This document shows, piece after piece, positions 60,855-64,000 of a stretch of DNA of 64,000 nt. This DNA comes from Peristeroidobacter agariperforans (lineage in GTDB: Bacteria; Pseudomonadota; Gammaproteobacteria; Steroidobacterales; Steroidobacteraceae). Where the stretch lies: positions 124,001 through 188,000 of the forward strand of contig NZ_RYFW01000005.1 of the NCBI RefSeq assembly GCF_004138335.1, written 5' to 3'. The position numbers were made by a program, and so were the translations under genes. Positions within the stretch are counted from its first letter, which is position 1. Every line of letters begins with the position of its first letter. The notes beneath the pieces were generated by a model. That model worked only from the letters and a program-made list of their open reading frames with translations, was not told the origin of the DNA and ran no database searches.

Positions 60855-61691
60855 TCAACGACTGTCGGACGTGCTCACCAGGCGTCGGTATTGTCCGAGG
60901 TGACGGATCGCGTGCTGCTCTTTGCCTTGGGCTTCATACAACCGCGCCAGATTGAAATGGCCGTCCGCCATGTTCGGATCTTCGCTGAGCGCGGCTTGAT
61001 ACGCTTCGATCGCATCGTCGATCTTGCCGAGGTCTTCCAGCACGACGCCGAGGTTGAACATCAGCACGGGATTTGCGCCGCATTCCTGCAGGCCGCGGCG
61101 ATACACGATCTCCGCCTTCTTCTCATCGCGACGCGAATGGAGCAGGCGGCCCAAGTTGATCCAGGCGCCGACGTAGTCGGGCTCGAGCTCCACGGCGCGC
61201 TCATAGGCCGCTTGCGCGGCCTTGAGGTCGCTGTCCTCGAGGGACAGGGCCTTGTCGAACCAATCATCGGCCGTTTCGGCCGGTGGCGCTTCAGCGGCAG
61301 GTTCCTTGTGCTCCACGACGCGAATGACGCCGTTTTCGACGCTCACATCCAGGCCGAGCACGTATTGGCCATCGTCGACCTGGAAATGATTCTTGCCGTC
61401 ACGAACCACGACGCGATCACCCACCGCGCTGATGCTGAGCCCCGACAGTGGCATTTGCTCAGGCAGGTGACGACGCAGATCTTCGAGTGAGCGATTGATG
61501 CGACGACGGGAGATCTTCGCTTCGAGCAACGCGCGCGCGGCGCGTAGCACGATGAGATCCTGGAAGGAAAAGAGCAGCTGGCGCTTGGGCCCGCGCGAGG
61601 GTTGCACGAAGCCGGTTTTGATCAGCCCACGGATGGTGCTGCGAGACAGGCGCAGCACCCGTTCTACATCTTGAACACTGAACGTCTGCAC
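60855..61691 (-). CDS. MerR-type HTH and TPR fusion protein
   Basis: A 278-residue protein from GTG 61691. The N-terminal 70 residues are a MerR-like DNA-binding head: TFSVQDVERVLRLSRSTIRG, LIKTGFVQPSRGPKRQLLFS. A middle beta segment (about 80-130) follows. From 140, TPR helices are clear: AAQAAYERAVELEPDYVGAW, INLGRLLHSRRDEKKAE, MFNLGVVLEDLGKIDDAIE and YQAALSEDPNMADGHFNLARL. The role is probably protein-interaction-dependent regulation. It lies 78 bases downstream of the Ku gene on the same strand. Confidence 0.8.
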   Translation of the reverse strand: MQTFSVQDVERVLRLSRSTIRGLIKTGFVQPSRGPKRQLLFSFQDLIVLRAARALLEAKISRRRINRSLEDLRRHLPEQMPLSGLSISAVGDRVVVRDGKNHFQVDDGQYVLGLDVSVENGVIRVVEHKEPAAEAPPAETADDWFDKALSLEDSDLKAAQAAYERAVELEPDYVGAWINLGRLLHSRRDEKKAEIVYRRGLQECGANPVLMFNLGVVLEDLGKIDDAIEAYQAALSEDPNMADGHFNLARLYEAQGKEQHAIRHLGQYRRLVSTSDSR

Positions 61692-61769
61692 TCGGGGTAA
61701 GCCCGCCTAAGGCCGTGGATGCGGCAGGATCGCCTCAGGGACGACCGGCTGCCGGGGCCACCTCAGCCC

Positions 61770-62642
61770 TCAGCGTTTGCTCGCCTTACGCGCAGGCTTC
61801 TCCGCCTGTTCGACTCTCTTCGGCGCCTTCCGTGGTCCGAGCTTGGCGACGTTCGCCTTCGCGGTTTCGGTCTTGGTGAGACTGGCGCGCAGCGCTTCCA
61901 TGAGATCGATCACCTTGCCGCCTGTCTCGACCGGGCCTTCGGCCACGGAGATCTCCTGGCCTTCGACCTTCTTCTGAATCGCCGCCTCGATGCGGGCGCG
62001 CACGTCATCGACGTAGGCAGTGGGATCGAAGCGCTCGGTGGTCTGCTGCTCGATCAATTGCTTGGCGAGCTTCAGCTCCGGTGCTTTCACATCCGGCTTC
62101 GTCACGTCGACTTCGGTCGCCGCGCGCACTTCGGTTGCGAAGTGCAACTGTTGCATCGTGAGCACATCGCCGACGGGGCGCAGGGCCACCAGATACGACT
62201 TGCCACGCGCGGCCCAACGGCCGATGGCACAACGTTTAGTGTCCTTCAGCGCCTCGTTCAACAAGCCGTAGGGTTTGTTGCCGCCTTTGTCGGGCGCCAG
62301 GTAGTAGGTCTTGTCGAAATACACCGGATCGATGGACTCGATCGGTACGAACTCGCTGATGTCGATGGAGTGCGTGCCGATTTCTTCCATCGCTTTGATT
62401 TCTTCGTTGCTGAACTGGACGTACTGATCCTTGGCGAACTCGTAGCCCTTGATCATGTCGTCGCGTTCGACCGTGTGCCCGTCCTTCAAGCACACGTACT
62501 GTTGCTTCAGCCGTGAGCCACAACCCTTGTGTAACAGGTTGAAGGAAATGGAATTCGCGGTCTGGGTCGCGGTGTACAGCTTGACTGGAATCGCAACCAG
62601 ACCGAAGGAAATCGTCAATGAACCGATGGAGCGCATGGCCAT
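61770..62642 (-). CDS. ku: Ku protein (non-homologous end joining)
   Basis: About 290 residues starting MAMRSIGSLTISFGLVAIPV. Bacterial Ku forms a ring homodimer that binds DNA ends and recruits LigD. The beta-barrel core is shown by VKLYTATQTANSISFNLLHK, GSRLKQQYVCLKDGHTVERD, KGYEFAKDQYVQFSNEEIKA, and PVYFDKTYYLAPDKGGNKPY. The C-terminal Lys/Ala-rich tail (TKTETAKANVAKLGPRKAPK and after) is typical. AAAGG precedes the ATG. It lies 40 bases after the ligD stop. Confidence 0.92.
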   Translation of the reverse strand: MAMRSIGSLTISFGLVAIPVKLYTATQTANSISFNLLHKGCGSRLKQQYVCLKDGHTVERDDMIKGYEFAKDQYVQFSNEEIKAMEEIGTHSIDISEFVPIESIDPVYFDKTYYLAPDKGGNKPYGLLNEALKDTKRCAIGRWAARGKSYLVALRPVGDVLTMQQLHFATEVRAATEVDVTKPDVKAPELKLAKQLIEQQTTERFDPTAYVDDVRARIEAAIQKKVEGQEISVAEGPVETGGKVIDLMEALRASLTKTETAKANVAKLGPRKAPKRVEQAEKPARKASKR

Positions 62643-62682
62643 GAGGGGTACCTTTTCGACTGGCTTGGTCTTCAGTCGAATC

Positions 62683-64000
62683 TCACTTTCGGGCTTTACT
62701 TCTGAAGGCTTTCGCAAGGCTCTGTTTCGCCGAGAGAACATCATGCCACCGGTCCCCGGTTTTTTCCAAGCGCGAGAGCACATTTCGCAATGTGAAGTGG
62801 CCCGGCTCGGCGGCTTCCAGTTCATCCCAGGTGAGCGGCATCGAGACCGGCGCCCCCGGTACCCCCCGGGGCGAATACGCCACGTTGAGAGTCTTACCAC
62901 GCACGTTCATGTTGTAGTCGATGAAAATTTTCCCGGTGCGCTTTTGCGTGGCCCATTCCATGGTCACATCGCGCGGGTGCTGCTTGAGGATGTGACGGCC
63001 GACCATTTCACAAATCTCCCGAGCGCCATCGAAGGTGACGGTGCGCTCGATGGGCACGAACACGTGCAGCCCGGTCTTGCCGGACGTCTTCACCACGGCG
63101 CGTAGCTGCATTTCCTTGAGCAGGTCGTTGATCCAGAACGCCACACGCTTGCCCATGGCAAAACCTTTCTTGTTGTACTCGGGTTCCGCGCCCTTGGCCT
63201 CCAGGCCCGAATAGATGTAGGGGTCGATGTCGAACACCAGATAGTCGGGATAATTGAGCACCGAAGATTCCATCGCCTCGAGCGAGCTCGAGGCGTCATC
63301 GCTCTGGCTCACGCAGTCTTTGCCGAGCCTGGCGCGCGAGTGCCAGACATGGAATTCCAACGTCCCCAACTGCCCGAGCCACAGCAAGGTGGGCAGGTTG
63401 TGAGCGAGGACGTAGTCGTGCGCGCCGCCGACATGCTCTGAAAACGTCGTGACCACCTCGACGAATTCCGGACGCTCCTGTTCCCAATGTTTCTGAAAAA
63501 ATCGCTCGCCGCCGATGCCTTCGGGCATGCGGATCATGGTGAGCGGACGGTCGCGTAAATGCGGCAGCATGTAGGGCGAGATGCCGGCGAGATAACGCAG
63601 GTACTCGCGCTTCGTGATCGCGGCCGACTTTGACTCGGGATCCGCCGGCCAATACTCGCGATCCAGGTTGGTGAGACGGATCTTCGCGGCGCCGCTGCCG
63701 TAACCCACGCTCAGATCGAGGCGGTTCGATTTGCTCTCGAGCTGCTCGAGCACCGCTTGGATCTCATTCTTCGGCGTCGCCTTGGCGCTGGCCTTTTTCT
63801 TCTTGGGCGGCCCGGAATTCACATGCTCGGACGCTACGTCATCGCGCAGGCGGTGAAACACGGGTGCGCGTAAATAGCCGTCCTCGGTCCACGCATCGAA
63901 ACTCACTTCGGCGACGAGCTTCGGCTCGATCCACGTCGCAGGTCCATTCAAGGGCGGCTTCGTGGAGAACGGGTTGGTCTTGCTCGCGAGCGCGGTCACT
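62683..64000 (-). CDS. ligD: DNA ligase D, C-terminal part: end of ligase and polymerase domains (partial)
   Basis: The reading frame runs off the window end. The visible 438 residues begin in the ligase OB domain (WIEPKLVAEVSFDAWTEDG, YLRAPVFHRLRDD), then a Lys-rich linker, then the primase-polymerase domain with YLVFDIDPYIYSG (catalytic Asp pair), KTSGKTGLHVFVPI and EWATQKRTGKIFIDYNMN. The order ligase then polymerase is the Pseudomonas-like arrangement; any nuclease domain would lie outside. LigD repairs double-strand breaks with Ku, which is the next gene. Confidence 0.92.
   Translation of the reverse strand, partial: VTALASKTNPFSTKPPLNGPATWIEPKLVAEVSFDAWTEDGYLRAPVFHRLRDDVASEHVNSGPPKKKKASAKATPKNEIQAVLEQLESKSNRLDLSVGYGSGAAKIRLTNLDREYWPADPESKSAAITKREYLRYLAGISPYMLPHLRDRPLTMIRMPEGIGGERFFQKHWEQERPEFVEVVTTFSEHVGGAHDYVLAHNLPTLLWLGQLGTLEFHVWHSRARLGKDCVSQSDDASSSLEAMESSVLNYPDYLVFDIDPYIYSGLEAKGAEPEYNKKGFAMGKRVAFWINDLLKEMQLRAVVKTSGKTGLHVFVPIERTVTFDGAREICEMVGRHILKQHPRDVTMEWATQKRTGKIFIDYNMNVRGKTLNVAYSPRGVPGAPVSMPLTWDELEAAEPGHFTLRNVLSRLEKTGDRWHDVLSAKQSLAKAFRSKARK

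Noticed and set aside
61770-64000. Ku and LigD as a novel system
   Set aside because: This is the known two-component bacterial end-joining pathway with standard domains; only the missing N-terminal part of LigD is unknown because of the window end.

Overview
The window is GC-rich, has no rRNA, tRNA, CRISPR or insertion sequence that I can recognise, and is densely packed with genes typical of a large-genome, polysaccharide-using gammaproteobacterium. Three TonB-dependent receptors (two of the Xanthomonas/Caulobacter type), GH43 and GH97 glycosidases, PEP-CTERM, DUF6152, Ku/LigD end joining and many two-component proteins suggest a relative of Steroidobacteraceae or Xanthomonadales. That placement is inference, not proof.

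Layout. 1-9.7 kb: a cut-off secreted gene, a PEP-CTERM protein, a DUF6152 protein, a glycine-zipper stress-type protein, a large GH43 arabinanase lipoprotein, an M48 protease lipoprotein, a cardiolipin synthase and several small unknown genes. 9.9-18.5 kb: a PQQ-like propeller protein, a coiled-coil/beta protein paired with an OmpA-family protein, then a TonB receptor with a GH97 glycosidase (an oligosaccharide uptake and cleavage pair). 18.5-26.3 kb: regulators (TetR, ArsR, LysR, MarR) with small enzymes, including an exported SDR, an ArsR/AHSA1/GFA cluster, a stand-alone EF-G-like C-terminal protein and an iron-type superoxide dismutase with changed second-shell residues. 26.5-30.7 kb: 1-Cys peroxiredoxin, cysJ and cysI in one likely operon. 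30.7-33.8 kb: a second TonB receptor behind a LacI-type operator.

33.9-43.2 kb is the most striking region. A 2294-residue soluble hybrid kinase carries eleven 92-residue poly-HAMP units in a perfect 276-bp register, as in fungal Nik1-type kinases, plus GAF, kinase and three receiver domains. It overlaps a REC-kinase-REC protein, followed by a small kinase-like protein with degenerate ATP-binding motifs that may be a phosphotransferase. Divergent from it is a winged-helix/DUF5985/DUF5985/cardiolipin-synthase operon (43.4-45.7 kb).

45.7-51.1 kb is a four-gene minus-strand operon: TonB receptor, periplasmic YfiR, a CHASE8-type hybrid kinase and a Fet4-like iron permease. It resembles a YfiBNR trans-envelope switch with a kinase in place of the diguanylate cyclase. 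51.2-55.3 kb holds a LOG/SLOG-like protein, a beta-hydroxyacid dehydrogenase, a beta-barrel protein and an M28 peptidase. 55.6-59.8 kb is an operon of a sugar-lactone-oxidase-like flavoprotein, an orphan sensory-rhodopsin-transducer (ASRT) protein, a trehalose-synthase-like GH13 enzyme and an LLM flavin oxidoreductase. 59.9-64 kb ends with a lipoprotein, a small unknown protein, a MerR-TPR fusion, and Ku with LigD (cut by the window end).
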